A DNA stretch of 35,128 nucleotides, taken from assembly GCA_030824585.1 (NCBI GenBank), contig JAVBXM010000042.1:1-35128 (forward strand). The letters run 5' to 3'. The first letter of the stretch is position 1, and every line of letters begins with the position of its first letter. This document shows positions 1-7,706 of the stretch, one piece after another. The notes beneath the pieces are model-generated. The model was not told the origin of the DNA and did not search any database. It saw nothing but the letters and a program-made list of their open reading frames with translations. This stretch comes from Phaeospirillum sp. GTDB taxonomy: Bacteria > Pseudomonadota > Alphaproteobacteria > Rhodospirillales > Magnetospirillaceae. The translations under genes and the position numbers were made by a program.

Positions 1-1163
1 CCCGCCTGGGCGGTGGGGGCATGAGGGGGGCGCACCAGCAGGCAGGTGGCCCGTGCCAGTCCGGACAGCACGGCGCTGTCCTGCTGCTCGAAGGGCAGGG
101 CGACCACCAGTCCGTCGTCTGTGCGTTCCAGGCTGGCGCGCATGAATTCCATGCGCTCGTCATTGGGCGGCAGGTCGCGGCCGAGAAGGGCGTTGATGGC
201 CTGGGTGACGGTGGAGCGCCCGGTCAGCGCCCGGATGGCCGGCTCGAGGAAGATGATGGCGCAGACCATGGCCGAGACCGGATTGCCCGGCAGGCCGAGG
301 ACCGGAACCCCCTTCATGTCGCCGAACATCAGCGGCTTACCCGGCCGCATGGCCACCTTGTAGAAGCCGAGATTCATGCCGGCGTCCTTCAGGGCATCCT
401 GCACCAGATCGTAATCGCCCACCGAGGCGCCGCCGGTGGTGACCAGCATGTCGGCGCCGACGGCGGCCCTGATCATGGAATCCAGGGATTCGCGGGTGTC
501 CTTGGCGATACCGAGATGGATGGCCTCGGCCCCCAGGGCGGTGACCATGGCGGCCAGTCCCGGCCCGTTGGAGCCGACGATCTGGGCCGGTCCCGGCTGG
601 TCGCCGGGCAGGACGATCTCGTCGCCGGTGGACAGGATGGCGATGCGGGGCTTGCGGCGCACCAGCAGGTTGGGAACGTTCATGGCCGCCGCCAGCCCGA
701 TGGTCCGGCCGCCCATGATGGTGCCCGCCGGGATCAGCATGTCGCCGGTCTTGAAGTCCAGGCCGGCGGGGCGCACATGACGGCCCACGGCGGCGGAGGT
801 CAGGATCTCCACCCGGTTGCCGTCCTTGCGGGTGTTCTCCTGCATGACCACCGCGTCGGCGCCGTCGGGCAGCGGCGCGCCGGTGAAGATGCGGATGCAC
901 TGGCCCGCCGCCACCGTTCCGGCGAAGGCCGATCCGGCGGCCGACAGGCCGATGACCTCGAGACCGCGCGGCACCTGGGCGATATCGGCGGCGCGGACGG
1001 CATAGCCGTCCATGGCCGACACCGCCACCGGTGGATGGGAAACGCGCGCCGCCAGATCCTCGGCGAGGATGCGGCCGGTGGCCTGGGCCAGGGGGATGAT
1101 CTCGGTGCCCACCGGCTCGATGCCGGCCAGCAGGGATTCGCGCGCCACCTCGACGGAGATCAT
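1..1163 (-). CDS. moeA: Molybdopterin molybdotransferase MoeA (3' end cut by window edge)
   Basis: MoeA inserts molybdate into adenylylated molybdopterin, the last step of molybdenum cofactor synthesis, in the cytoplasm. Reading from the ATG at 1163 gives 387 codons with no stop before the window edge; the family is about 400 residues, so only a short C-terminal piece is missing. Visible motifs are MDGYAVR (residues 51-57), the MogA/MoeA-type TTGGASVGD (242-250), RPGKP (273-277) and LPGNPVS (291-297). Its ATG overlaps the stop of moaC in an ATGA arrangement, so the two are probably translationally coupled. Identification is firm from the motifs and the moaC neighbour. Confidence 0.95.
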   Translation of the reverse strand, partial: MISVEVARESLLAGIEPVGTEIIPLAQATGRILAEDLAARVSHPPVAVSAMDGYAVRAADIAQVPRGLEVIGLSAAGSAFAGTVAAGQCIRIFTGAPLPDGADAVVMQENTRKDGNRVEILTSAAVGRHVRPAGLDFKTGDMLIPAGTIMGGRTIGLAAAMNVPNLLVRRKPRIAILSTGDEIVLPGDQPGPAQIVGSNGPGLAAMVTALGAEAIHLGIAKDTRESLDSMIRAAVGADMLVTTGGASVGDYDLVQDALKDAGMNLGFYKVAMRPGKPLMFGDMKGVPVLGLPGNPVSAMVCAIIFLEPAIRALTGRSTVTQAINALLGRDLPPNDERMEFMRASLERTDDGLVVALPFEQQDSAVLSGLARATCLLVRPPHAPTAQA

Positions 1164-1657
1164 TCCTTGGCCTCGTAGATGCCGGATTTGCCGCCGGATT
1201 TGTGGGTCAGGCGGATGTTGTCGATGCGCATGGACTTGTCCACCGCCTTGCACATGTCGTAGACGGTCAGCGCCGCCACCGAGACGGCGGTCAGCGCCTC
1301 CATCTCGACGCCGGTCTGGCCCACCAGCTTGCAGGTGGCTTCGATATGGACGGCGGAAGCACCGGGATCAAGGCTGAGCTCGACTCCCACCGACGACAGG
1401 GCCAGGGGATGGCACAGCGGAATGAGGTCGGGGGTGCGCTTGGCGCCCATGATCCCGGCCAGTTGGGCGACGCTCAGCACGTCACCCTTCTTCATGCCGC
1501 GCGCCGCGATCAGGGCCAGGGTTTCCGGCCGCATGACGACCGAGCCGCGCGCCACGGCCACCCGGGCCGTCTCCGCCTTGGCCGAGACGTCGACCATGAC
1601 GGCGTTGCCGTCGCCGTCGAAATGGGTGAGCCCATCTCCGGTCATGGCGTCGCCCAT
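1160..1657 (-). CDS. moaC: Cyclic pyranopterin monophosphate synthase MoaC
   Basis: MoaC converts the MoaA product into cyclic pyranopterin monophosphate, the first committed molybdopterin intermediate. The 165-residue product has the family length. It carries [15 protein letters not shown] (residues 71-85), [10 protein letters not shown] (112-121) and YDMCKAVDK (133-141), which contain the conserved Lys, His, Asp and Lys of the active site. The start at 1657 overlaps the trpC stop by one base (TGATG); a second in-frame ATG at 1645 would give a start closer to the usual MoaC N-terminus, and neither has a strong Shine-Dalgarno. It sits between trpC and moeA, a common alphaproteobacterial order. 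Confidence 0.96.
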   Translation of the reverse strand: MGDAMTGDGLTHFDGDGNAVMVDVSAKAETARVAVARGSVVMRPETLALIAARGMKKGDVLSVAQLAGIMGAKRTPDLIPLCHPLALSSVGVELSLDPGASAVHIEATCKLVGQTGVEMEALTAVSVAALTVYDMCKAVDKSMRIDNIRLTHKSGGKSGIYEAKE

Positions 1658-2472
1658 CAGGCTGCCGTGCCCGCGCCGGCCAGCAGCACCTTGACCGCCT
1701 GCTCCACGTCGGGGCGGCGCATCAGCGCCTCGCCGATCAGGAAGCGCTTGACGCCGATGGCTGCCATGCGGCGCAGATCGCCGGGGCCTTCCAGGCCACT
1801 TTCCGATACCACCACCCTGCCCTCGGGGACCAGGGGGACCAGACGCTCGGTGGTGGCGAGATCGGTCTTCATGATCTTGAGGTCGCGGTTGTTGATGCCG
1901 ATCAACGGCGATTTCAGCTTCAGCGCGCGGGCCAGCTCGGCCTCGTCGTGGACCTCGATCAGCACGTCCATGCCGTAGCCCAGCGCGATGTCCTCCATCT
2001 GGCTGAGCTCGGCGTCGGTCAGCGAGGCGACGATTAGCAAGATGCAGTCGGCGCCCAGGGCGCGGGCCTCGACGATCTGGTAGGGATCGACCATGAAGTC
2101 CTTGCGCAGCACCGGCAGGTCGCAGGCCGAGCGCGCCGCGCCGAGATCGGCGTCCGAGCCCTGGAAGAACTTCTGGTCGGTCAGCACCGAAAGGCAGGCG
2201 GCGCCGCCGCGCTGATAGCCCCGCGCCAGCAATTCCGGCTTGAAGTCGGGGCGGATGACGCCGGCCGAGGGCGAGGCCTTCTTGATCTCGGTGATCAGGC
2301 CCCAGCCCAGCTCGGCGATCTTGCGGTCCAGGGAGGCGGCGAAACCGCGCGGCGGCGCCTGGTCCTGGGCGCGCTTCAGCAGTTCCTGGATGGGGCGGCG
2401 GCTTTTCTGCTCGGCGACCTGCTTGCGCTTTTCGGCGCAGATGCGGTCGAGGACGGTGGGGGTGGCGTTCAT
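1657..2472 (-). CDS. trpC: Indole-3-glycerol phosphate synthase TrpC
   Basis: TrpC closes the indole ring, converting CdRP to indole-3-glycerol phosphate in tryptophan synthesis. The 271-residue single-domain TIM barrel shows [11 protein letters not shown] (residues 61-71), LRKDFM (122-127, general-acid lysine K124), IGINNRDL and SESG near the C-terminus. It is not fused to TrpF. It begins 4 bases after the trpD stop and overlaps moaC by one base, so it is part of the same transcript. Confidence 0.97.
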   Translation of the reverse strand: MNATPTVLDRICAEKRKQVAEQKSRRPIQELLKRAQDQAPPRGFAASLDRKIAELGWGLITEIKKASPSAGVIRPDFKPELLARGYQRGGAACLSVLTDQKFFQGSDADLGAARSACDLPVLRKDFMVDPYQIVEARALGADCILLIVASLTDAELSQMEDIALGYGMDVLIEVHDEAELARALKLKSPLIGINNRDLKIMKTDLATTERLVPLVPEGRVVVSESGLEGPGDLRRMAAIGVKRFLIGEALMRRPDVEQAVKVLLAGAGTAA

Positions 2473-2476
2473 GGTG

Positions 2477-3517
2477 TCAGGGCGTCCGGTTGGTGATGGC
2501 GATCATGCGTTCAAGAACGGCATCGGCCTCGCCCCGATCGATGGCCTGTTCCGCCGCTCGGGCGCCGTCGCCCAGGGAGTCGACCTTGCCGGCCACCACC
2601 AGGGCGGCGGCGGCGTTGAGGACGACGATGTCGCGATAGGCTCCCTGTTCCCCCTTGAGGAGAGCCCTGAGCGCGGCGGCATTGGCGGTGGAATCACCGC
2701 CCTTCAGGTCGGCGGAAGCGGCGCGCTTGAGCCCCGCGTCCTCCGGCTTCACGGTGAAGAGGCGAACCTCTCCCCCCTTGTACTCGGCCACCTTGGTGGG
2801 GCCGGTGGTGGTCAACTCGTCCAACCCGTCGGTGCCGTGCACCACCCAGGCATGCTCGGCGCCCAGGCGGCCCAGCACGCGGGCCAGCGGCTCGACCCAG
2901 CGTTCGGCGAACACGCCGACCACCTGACGGGTGGCTCCGGCCGGATTGGCCAGCGGCCCCAGCAGGTTGAAGATGGTCCGGGTGCCCAGCTCGCCGCGCG
3001 GGCCGGCCACGTGGCGCATGGCGTTGTGGTGGCGCGGCGCCATCAGGAAGCCGACCCTGTTGTCCCATAGGGTTTCGCGTACCAGGGCGAAATCGGCGTC
3101 GATGTTGACGCCCAGCGCGGTCAGCACATCCGAGGCGCCGGACTTGGACGACACCGCCCGGTTGCCGTGCTTGGCCACCGGCACGCCGCAGGCGGCGACC
3201 ACGAAGGAGGCGGCGGTGGAGATGTTGTAGGTGCCGGCTTCGTCGCCGCCGGTGCCGACGATGTCGATGGCGCCGGCCGGAGCCTCGATCTTCAGCGCCT
3301 TGGCCCGCATGATGCGCGCCGCGCCGGTGATCTCCTCCACCGTCTCCCCCCTGACCCGCAGGCCCATCAGCAGGCCGCCGATCTGGGCCGGGGTGGCGTC
3401 GCCCGACATGATGATCTCGAACACTTCCTCGGCCTGGGCCTCGGACAGGGTGGCGCCGGCGGCGACGCGGCCGAGGATTTCCTTCATCAGGGCGAGGGTG
3501 ATTGGGGCGGTGCTCAT
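2477..3517 (-). CDS. trpD: Anthranilate phosphoribosyltransferase TrpD
   Basis: TrpD transfers phosphoribose from PRPP to anthranilate. The protein is 346 residues when started at the ATG at 3517, which overlaps the trpG stop by one base (TGATG); the reading frame stays open further upstream but only inside trpG. The PRPP-binding GTGGD (residues 88-92), the NIST loop just after it and the K-H-GNR segment (116-120) are all present. It is separate from TrpG, unlike the TrpGD fusion of enterobacteria. Confidence 0.97.
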   Translation of the reverse strand: MSTAPITLALMKEILGRVAAGATLSEAQAEEVFEIIMSGDATPAQIGGLLMGLRVRGETVEEITGAARIMRAKALKIEAPAGAIDIVGTGGDEAGTYNISTAASFVVAACGVPVAKHGNRAVSSKSGASDVLTALGVNIDADFALVRETLWDNRVGFLMAPRHHNAMRHVAGPRGELGTRTIFNLLGPLANPAGATRQVVGVFAERWVEPLARVLGRLGAEHAWVVHGTDGLDELTTTGPTKVAEYKGGEVRLFTVKPEDAGLKRAASADLKGGDSTANAAALRALLKGEQGAYRDIVVLNAAAALVVAGKVDSLGDGARAAEQAIDRGEADAVLERMIAITNRTP

Positions 3518-4107
3518 CAGGCGGCGTGTCCGGTGCGGGTCTTGGTAAAGTCGATGAAATTGCGCAGCATGGCGTGGCCGTGCTCGGTCTCGATGCTTTC
3601 GGGATGGAACTGGACGCCCCAGACCGGCAGGTCCTTGTGGACGAGGCCCATAACCAGCCCGTCGCCGCTCCACGCCGAGACGTGCAGGCAATCGGGGAAG
3701 CTCTCGCGCTCGACCACCAGCGAGTGGTAGCGGGTGGCGCGGAACGGGCTGGGCAGCCCGGCGAACACGCCGGTGCCGTCGTGGGTGATGGTGTCGACCT
3801 TGCCGTGCATGGGTTTGGGTGCGCGGACCACCTTGCCGCCGAAGGCCTGGCCGATGGCCTGGTGGCCCAGGCAGACGCCGAACAGCGGGATGGTCCCGGC
3901 GGCGCGCTTGATCAGTTCCAGGCAGATGCCCGCCTTGTCGGGATCGCAGGGACCGGGCGAGATGACGATGCCCCGGGGCCGCATGGCCAGCACCTGATCG
4001 ACGGTGACGGCGTCGTTGCGCTTCACCACGACCTCGGCCCCCAGTTCACCCAGGTAGTGCCAAAGGTTGTAGGTGAAGCTGTCGTAATTGTCGATTAGGA
4101 GAAACAT
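3517..4107 (-). CDS. trpG: Anthranilate synthase glutamine amidotransferase subunit TrpG
   Basis: TrpG supplies ammonia from glutamine to TrpE for anthranilate synthesis; the very similar PabA role for p-aminobenzoate cannot be excluded, but the trpD/trpC context favours TrpG. The class I amidotransferase triad is visible: nucleophile C79 in FGVCLGHQ and H168/E170 in QFHPES. The product is 196 residues from the ATG at 4107, whose [15 protein letters not shown] start matches the family; an ATG two codons upstream (4113) is also possible. trpE is not adjacent in this window. Confidence 0.95.
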   Translation of the reverse strand: MFLLIDNYDSFTYNLWHYLGELGAEVVVKRNDAVTVDQVLAMRPRGIVISPGPCDPDKAGICLELIKRAAGTIPLFGVCLGHQAIGQAFGGKVVRAPKPMHGKVDTITHDGTGVFAGLPSPFRATRYHSLVVERESFPDCLHVSAWSGDGLVMGLVHKDLPVWGVQFHPESIETEHGHAMLRNFIDFTKTRTGHAA

Positions 4108-4140
4108 CGGCATCGCGCCTACAGGAATTCCGAAGGCGGA

Positions 4141-4169
4141 AGAATGCAGAGGCGGCTTGGGCGCGTCAA
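4141..4169 (-). promoter_or_regulatory. Likely sigma-70 promoter of the trpGDC-moaC-moeA operon
   Basis: On the minus strand, TTGACG (4164-4169) and CATTCT (4141-4146) are separated by 17 bases. The predicted start lies about 25-30 bases before trpG, leaving no room for a leader peptide or attenuator of the trpL type. The -10 element is only a moderate match. Confidence 0.5.
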
Positions 4170-4185
4170 GCTTGGCACACGCCAT

Positions 4186-4213
4186 TTGACGGATTCCGCA
4201 GGCAGGTTAGCAT
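4186..4213 (+). promoter_or_regulatory. Likely promoter of the formyltransferase-like gene
   Basis: TTGACG (4186-4191), a 16-base spacer and TAGCAT (4208-4213) precede the ATG at 4243 by about 30 bases. It lies back to back with the trp promoter in the short divergent region. This is a pattern match only. Confidence 0.45.
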
Positions 4214-4242
4214 GATGGCTTCGTGTCACGGATCGGCGGCCC

Positions 4243-4839
4243 ATGCTCGATACCATCCTTCTGCTGGCGGGAGACGCCGAACGCCCGGTTCTGGCCGAGA
4301 GACTGCGCCGCGCCGAACCGGGGATTCGGGTGGTGGCGGCCGGTTCGGCCGGTGACCTGCCCGAGGCCCTGGAAACCGCCCGGCTGGTGGCGTTCGTGTT
4401 TCCCGACATCGTCCCGGCGGCCCTGCTGGCCCGCCTGGGATACGGCGCCTATAACTTCCATCCCGGCCCGCCCGAATATCCCGGCTGGGTGCCGGCCGCC
4501 TTCGCCCTTTACGACGGTGTGGCCGAGTTCGGCGCCACCCTGCACGAGATGACCGCCAAGGTGGATTCCGGGACCATCTGCGACGTGGAAAGCTTTGCCG
4601 TGCCCGCCGATTGCGATCTGCAGGGGCTGGAGACGCTGGCCTACGGCGCCTGCCTGAAACTGTTCGAGCGCTGGGCCGAAGCCCTGGTCTCGCCGCTGCA
4701 CCCGCCGCGCCTGCCGCTGGTCTGGAGGGCGCGCAAGTGCACGCGCAAGGCCTTCGCCGAGATGAGCCGGATTCCCGAGGGGGCTTCGGAGGAGGAGAGG
4801 CGGCGACGGGCGAGGGCGTTCGGGGTAACAACACTATAA
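4243..4839 (+). CDS. Formyltransferase-family (FMT/PurN-like fold) protein
   Basis: The 198-residue product resembles the N-terminal formyltransferase domain of methionyl-tRNA formyltransferase and related enzymes. It has NFHPGPPEYPG (around residues 69-79), carrying the Asn and His of the formyltransferase N-x-H site, and KVDSGTIC (around 106-113), carrying the usual Asp. The Fmt C-terminal tRNA-binding domain is absent, so it is unlikely to be Fmt itself. The formyl donor is expected to be 10-formyl-tetrahydrofolate and the acceptor is unknown. It stands alone, divergent from trpG, with its own likely promoter. The C-terminus is Arg/Glu-rich. Confidence 0.75.
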   Translation: MLDTILLLAGDAERPVLAERLRRAEPGIRVVAAGSAGDLPEALETARLVAFVFPDIVPAALLARLGYGAYNFHPGPPEYPGWVPAAFALYDGVAEFGATLHEMTAKVDSGTICDVESFAVPADCDLQGLETLAYGACLKLFERWAEALVSPLHPPRLPLVWRARKCTRKAFAEMSRIPEGASEEERRRRARAFGVTTL

Positions 4840-4867
4840 AAATGTAAAAATTAGCTACGGCTAACTG

Positions 4868-4894
4868 CCCTCATGTATCTCTACTTTATGAGGG
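4868..4894. repeat. Inverted repeat after the formyltransferase gene
   Basis: CCCTCAT (4868-4874) and ATGAGGG (4888-4894) form perfect 7-base arms around a 13-base loop. Neither side has a T-run, so it is not a textbook intrinsic terminator; it lies between two converging reading frames and could still limit readthrough. Confidence 0.4.
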
Positions 4895-4905
4895 AAAATT
4901 GGCGC

Positions 4906-5073
4906 CTAAAAGTTGAGCAACTGCTTAAACCGCTCCCAAGCCTCTATGAAATTAGCAACCGCATTTAGGGTCGCGGCGCTAGCCTGCCCAAAGTCGGCGA
5001 ATGCCCATAGAAGGCGGGAGAGCGAATAAACAAGAGCCGCCAAAATAGTCAGCGCCCACAGAAACTTATTCAT
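4906..5073 (-). CDS. Possible 55-residue single-helix membrane peptide
   Basis: I do not recognise this peptide. From the ATG at 5073 it begins MNKFLWALTILAALVYSLSR, a predicted transmembrane segment right at the N-terminus, followed by a polar, partly amphipathic tail ending WERFKQLLNF. The frame is open upstream to 5169, but that extension reads through a terminator-like hairpin, so the later start is preferred. The Shine-Dalgarno is weak. Size and hydrophobic N-terminus fit a small membrane protein or a type I toxin-like peptide, but nothing here proves expression. Confidence 0.4.
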   Translation of the reverse strand: MNKFLWALTILAALVYSLSRLLWAFADFGQASAATLNAVANFIEAWERFKQLLNF

Positions 5074-5113
5074 GTGGGGGTACTCGGCAAGGCTTCGGTT
5101 CACCCGAGGCAAT

Positions 5114-5145
5114 AAAAAAGCCCGTTCGGATCGCTCCGCGCGGAC
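5114..5145 (-). terminator. Rho-independent terminator, minus strand
   Basis: On the minus strand GTCCG (5141-5145) pairs with CGGGC (5120-5124), enclosing a CGGA/TCCG stem with a GCGA tetraloop, and is followed by six T (5119-5114). It lies about 65-100 bases past the brnA stop, so it can end the brnTA transcript, and also just downstream of a promoter-like pair at 5172-5200. Confidence 0.65.
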
Positions 5146-5171
5146 TCGTTTAAGCATGGGGTATAGCACTG

Positions 5172-5200
5172 TTTATAGCGGAAATTAGCCTCTCAGCCAA
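5172..5200 (-). promoter_or_regulatory. Promoter-like -35/-10 pair upstream of the hairpin
   Basis: TTGGCT (5195-5200) and TATAAA (5172-5177) on the minus strand are spaced by 17 bases. A start near 5165 would reach the terminator at 5114-5145 after only about 50 bases, or run on into the small membrane-peptide frame. Confidence 0.4.
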
Positions 5201-5211
5201 CAAAAATCGCC

Positions 5212-5496
5212 CTACGGCCCCTCTTTGCGATGTTGCTCGACATATTCCCGCAGCGCCGCGTTGATGCGGGTCTGGTAGCCGTCGCCGCCCTGTTTGAACC
5301 AGTCGATGAGATCGGCGTCGAGGCGCAGCGATAGCAATTGCTTGTTGACGCGATAGAACACGCCACGCTTGGCGCCGCTCCAGTCCTTGACCGGCCGGGC
5401 GTCGGAGGTGTCGATGGTGACGCCGGAGAGTGTCGCCAGGGCCTCAAGCTCGGCCTTCTGCTCTGGCGTCAACGGGTCAGAATTGCCCTTCTTCAT
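5212..5496 (-). CDS. brnA: BrnA-family antitoxin
   Basis: BrnA neutralises the BrnT ribonuclease toxin and represses the operon as a DNA-binding protein. The 94-residue product carries the typical BrnA pattern: DWSGAKRGVFYR (around residues 38-49), then LLSLRLDADLIDWFK and GYQTRINAALREYV, the ribbon-helix-helix-like DNA-binding end. Its start overlaps the 3' end of brnT by 20 bases, the usual toxin-first order for this family. The terminator at 5114-5145 follows it. Confidence 0.9.
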   Translation of the reverse strand: MKKGNSDPLTPEQKAELEALATLSGVTIDTSDARPVKDWSGAKRGVFYRVNKQLLSLRLDADLIDWFKQGGDGYQTRINAALREYVEQHRKEGP

Positions 5497-5761
5497 AGGC
5501 TTTCCTTTCGTGGGCCTCGGCCCGGCGGGCGCTGATGATACGACCTTGGCCGCTCAGATCATCCCAGGTGTGAACGACGAACAGCAGGACCGGGAAATCC
5601 GAACTGGGTTTGCCAATGGTCCGCCAGCGTTCCTCGTCGGGATGGTGGTCGGGGAGGCTGAGCGCGAACGGGTCGCCGAACACCCTGGCGGCCAGTTCGA
5701 AGCTGACCTTGTGTTTGTGCAGGTTTCCTGCCGCCTTTTCCGGATCCCAGGTCCAAGGCAC
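5477..5761 (-). CDS. brnT: BrnT-family ribonuclease toxin
   Basis: BrnT is a RelE-fold toxin that cleaves RNA and arrests growth unless bound by BrnA. The 94-residue product matches the family throughout: WTWDPEKAAGNLHKHKVSF at the N-terminus, the FGDPFALSLPD segment, and the C-terminal IISARRAEAHERKAYEE with the conserved basic residues. The start is a GTG at 5761, supported by AGGAG eight bases upstream; no in-frame ATG lies nearby. It appears intact. It is divergent from the DUF4395 gene. Confidence 0.9.
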   Translation of the reverse strand: MPWTWDPEKAAGNLHKHKVSFELAARVFGDPFALSLPDHHPDEERWRTIGKPSSDFPVLLFVVHTWDDLSGQGRIISARRAEAHERKAYEEGQF

Positions 5762-5774
5762 TCCGCATCTCCTG

Positions 5775-5813
5775 TAGCTACAAAAATATAGCTACAAAGA
5801 GGCGGTGCGTCAA
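5775..5813 (-). promoter_or_regulatory. brnTA promoter with direct-repeat operator
   Basis: On the minus strand TTGACG (5808-5813), a 17-base spacer and TATATT (5785-5790) form a strong promoter-like pair. Two copies of TTTGTAGCTA (5789-5798 and 5775-5784), 14 bases apart, overlap and follow the -10. Their position fits an operator for autorepression by BrnA, which is known for the family; the site itself is inferred. Confidence 0.65.
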
Positions 5814-5839
5814 CAAGGGGAGGGTGGTTGCGGCCCACC

Positions 5840-5870
5840 TTGACAAATAATTAGATTAAACTAATATAAT
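5840..5870 (+). promoter_or_regulatory. Promoter with palindrome ahead of the DUF4395 gene
   Basis: A perfect TTGACA (5840-5845) is followed by TAATAT (5862-5867, 16-base spacer) or TATAAT (5865-5870, 19-base spacer). An inverted repeat ATTAG-N6-CTAAT (5850-5865) fills the spacer and could be an operator. The region is much richer in A and T than the flanking genes. Confidence 0.55.
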
Positions 5871-5899
5871 GAGTATCTGAAATTCACTCGGGTACCATC

Positions 5900-6319
5900 A
5901 TGCTCCGCTTCGATATCGCGCCGGTCTGCTCCAACGCTTATCGCTTCCAGGCGGCCATGAGTTTCACCATCGCCGCCGTCTATCTGTTCACATCCTATCA
6001 GTGGGTGGCGTTCCTGCTGGCGTTCGGCGGGCTGCTGCGCGGTTTCGTCTCGCCGCACAAGTGCCTGTCCTACCGGCTGTTCGCGGCGATCACCGGGCGG
6101 CTGGGCTGGACCCGGAAGGTCAATGCCGGCGCCAAGATGTTCGCCGACAAGATCGCCGCCGTCGCCGGCACCGCCATGGCGGTGTCGTGGCTGATGGGGG
6201 CGGAGTTCGGCGCCATTCCGGCGACCGCCATCCTGATCTTCGCCTTGGTCGATCTGGCCACCGGCTTTTGCGCCGCCTGCTGGGCCTACGGCTTCTGGTA
6301 CAAGCTGCGTTCGGCCTGA
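5900..6319 (+). CDS. DUF4395-type integral membrane protein
   Basis: The 139-residue product has about four hydrophobic segments (roughly residues 17-35, 36-50, 84-100 and 105-130) and the pattern of DUF4395 proteins: an early RFQAA, a central FGGLLRGFVSP and a final TGFCAACWAYG with two cysteines near the membrane. The biochemical role of the family is unknown to me. It is transcribed away from brnTA from its own A/T-rich promoter and ends 11 bases before the convergent radC stop. The start ATG at 5900 has only a weak ribosome-binding site. Confidence 0.7.
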   Translation: MLRFDIAPVCSNAYRFQAAMSFTIAAVYLFTSYQWVAFLLAFGGLLRGFVSPHKCLSYRLFAAITGRLGWTRKVNAGAKMFADKIAAVAGTAMAVSWLMGAEFGAIPATAILIFALVDLATGFCAACWAYGFWYKLRSA

Positions 6320-6330
6320 AGGAAGGGGGG

Positions 6331-7059
6331 CTACAGCAGCCCCATGGCCTTGAAGCTGGCGTGACCCTTGCGGCCCACCACCACGTGGTCGTGCAACTGG
6401 ATGCCCACCGCTCCCAGTGCCTCCTTGACCGCGCGGGTCATTTCGATGTCGGCCTTGGACGGCTTGGGATCGCCGCTGGGGTGGTTGTGGACCATGATGA
6501 TGGCGCTGGCGTGCAGCGCCAGGGCACGCTTGACCACCTCGCGCGGGTAGAGCGGGGTGTGGTCCACCGTGCCGGTCTGCTGCACTTCGTCGGCGATCAG
6601 GGTATTCCTGCGGTCGAGGAACAGCAGTCGGAACTGCTCGGTGGGCAGGGTGGTCATGGCGGTGCGGCAGTAATCCAGCAGCACATCCCAGCCGGAGATC
6701 ACCGAAGTGTTGAGCACCGGGGCGCGGGCCAGGCGGACCGCCGCCTCGCGCACCACCTTCAGGGTGGCGGCGGCCACGTCCTTGATGCCGTCGACGGTCT
6801 TCAAATCCTCGACGTCGGCGGTGACCACGTCGGCGAAGCTGCCGAAGCGCTTGATCAGCGCCTTGGCCAGCGGCTTGGTGTCCTTCTGCGGAATGGCGGC
6901 GCCCAGCAGCAGTTCCAGCAATTCGTAATCGGGCAGCGCTTCGGGGGCATCGAGGAAGCGCTTGCGCAGGCGTTCGCGGTGGCCCCGATGGTCCGGTTCG
7001 GTCCGGTCGGGCTTGTCCGAATTGTCGGCGAGGCCGGGAAGGGGCAGGTCGGCGGTCAC
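6331..7059 (-). CDS. radC: RadC/YeeS-type JAB1-MPN domain protein
   Basis: RadC-family proteins combine a helix-hairpin-helix-like N-terminal part with a JAMM metal-binding domain; the cellular role is unsettled and the old link to radiation repair is doubtful. The JAMM signature is intact: H191 and H193 in VHNHPSGDPKPSKAD with D204. I place the start at the GTG at 7059, whose GTGA overlaps the stop of the upstream regulator; an in-frame ATG at 7128 would overlap that gene by 73 bases. This gives 242 residues, near the family's usual length. Confidence 0.9.
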   Translation of the reverse strand: MTADLPLPGLADNSDKPDRTEPDHRGHRERLRKRFLDAPEALPDYELLELLLGAAIPQKDTKPLAKALIKRFGSFADVVTADVEDLKTVDGIKDVAAATLKVVREAAVRLARAPVLNTSVISGWDVLLDYCRTAMTTLPTEQFRLLFLDRRNTLIADEVQQTGTVDHTPLYPREVVKRALALHASAIIMVHNHPSGDPKPSKADIEMTRAVKEALGAVGIQLHDHVVVGRKGHASFKAMGLL

Positions 7060-7592
7060 AGGCGGGCGCGGAAGTCTTCCAGCCAGGCCAGGCGGCTTTC
7101 CAGCAGGGCGATGTCGTGGTCCAGCCACGCCGCCAGGGCGCTGCCGCCCTCGCCATCGCTGCCGCGCAGGTCGGTCAGGCGGGCCAGTTCGCTGTCCACA
7201 CTCTCGATCAGCAGGTCGATCTGGTGGGTACGCTCGTCGCTGTCCAGCAGGTCGAGGAAGCGCATCTTCAGCGCCACCACCAGCTTGGACAGGTCGGAAC
7301 CGGGGCGCAGCCGGGCGGTCAGCAGGGTGTGCAGCTCGCGCCGCCCCGCCGCCGAGATGGTAAGCATGGAATCGTCTTCCATGCCCTGACCGTCCATGGC
7401 CTCGACCAGTCCTTCATAGCGCAGCAGCTCGATGGAGATGCCCATCAGCTCGAGGCTGGGGCCCATGATCCGGCCGGTGAAGTGCCGCACCGACCCCGCC
7501 AGCTCGCTGTAGTGCATGGGCAGGGACGCGATGGTTCCCAGCGCGCACAGGCGTACCGCTTCCTTGGGGGTCAGTGTGTTGTCGGCGAACAT
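7056..7592 (-). CDS. PadR-like winged-helix transcriptional regulator
   Basis: The 178-residue product starts MFADNTLTPKEAVRLCALG and has a predicted winged-helix domain over roughly residues 10-85 (helices around LPMHYSELAGSVRHF and GISIELLRYEGLVEAM, then the wing MLTISAAGRREL). A helical C-terminal region follows, as in PadR-type proteins where it dimerises. The frame extends upstream to 7988 only as an antisense shadow of the ELM1-family gene. It overlaps radC by four bases and is divergent from the ELM1-family gene. Family assignment is moderate; MarR-like is an alternative. Confidence 0.7.
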   Translation of the reverse strand: MFADNTLTPKEAVRLCALGTIASLPMHYSELAGSVRHFTGRIMGPSLELMGISIELLRYEGLVEAMDGQGMEDDSMLTISAAGRRELHTLLTARLRPGSDLSKLVVALKMRFLDLLDSDERTHQIDLLIESVDSELARLTDLRGSDGEGGSALAAWLDHDIALLESRLAWLEDFRARL

Positions 7593-7706
7593 GGCTTGGC
7601 GCAATCCGGCAATCGTTCCAGCCAAATATAGGGGGTATTCGCCGCCCAGTCCACAAATACGACGGGAGGGCTTGCAAAGCTCTGTCATTTCACCGAGCTT
7701 GTCGCC

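Larger units (their letters stand above)
4840..5211. other. AT-richer stretch between the formyltransferase gene and brnA
   Basis: This stretch is visibly richer in A and T than its flanks. It holds an inverted repeat (4868-4894), a possible small membrane-peptide gene (4906-5073), a terminator-like hairpin (5114-5145) and a promoter-like pair (5172-5200), all described separately. I see no tRNA, integrase or clear attachment site. Confidence 0.7.

Noticed and set aside
21-1178. Long open frame on the plus strand opposite moeA
   Set aside because: It is an antisense shadow of moeA; the translation is Gly/His/Asp-rich with no domain pattern, typical of GC-rich complementary frames.
4107-4170. 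trp leader peptide/attenuator before trpG
   Set aside because: The predicted transcript leader is under 30 bases and has no Trp codon run or alternative hairpins.
4840-5870. Genomic island or prophage remnant around brnTA
   Set aside because: Composition is A/T-richer, but there is no integrase, transposase, tRNA or flanking direct repeat; only a small insertion can be suggested.
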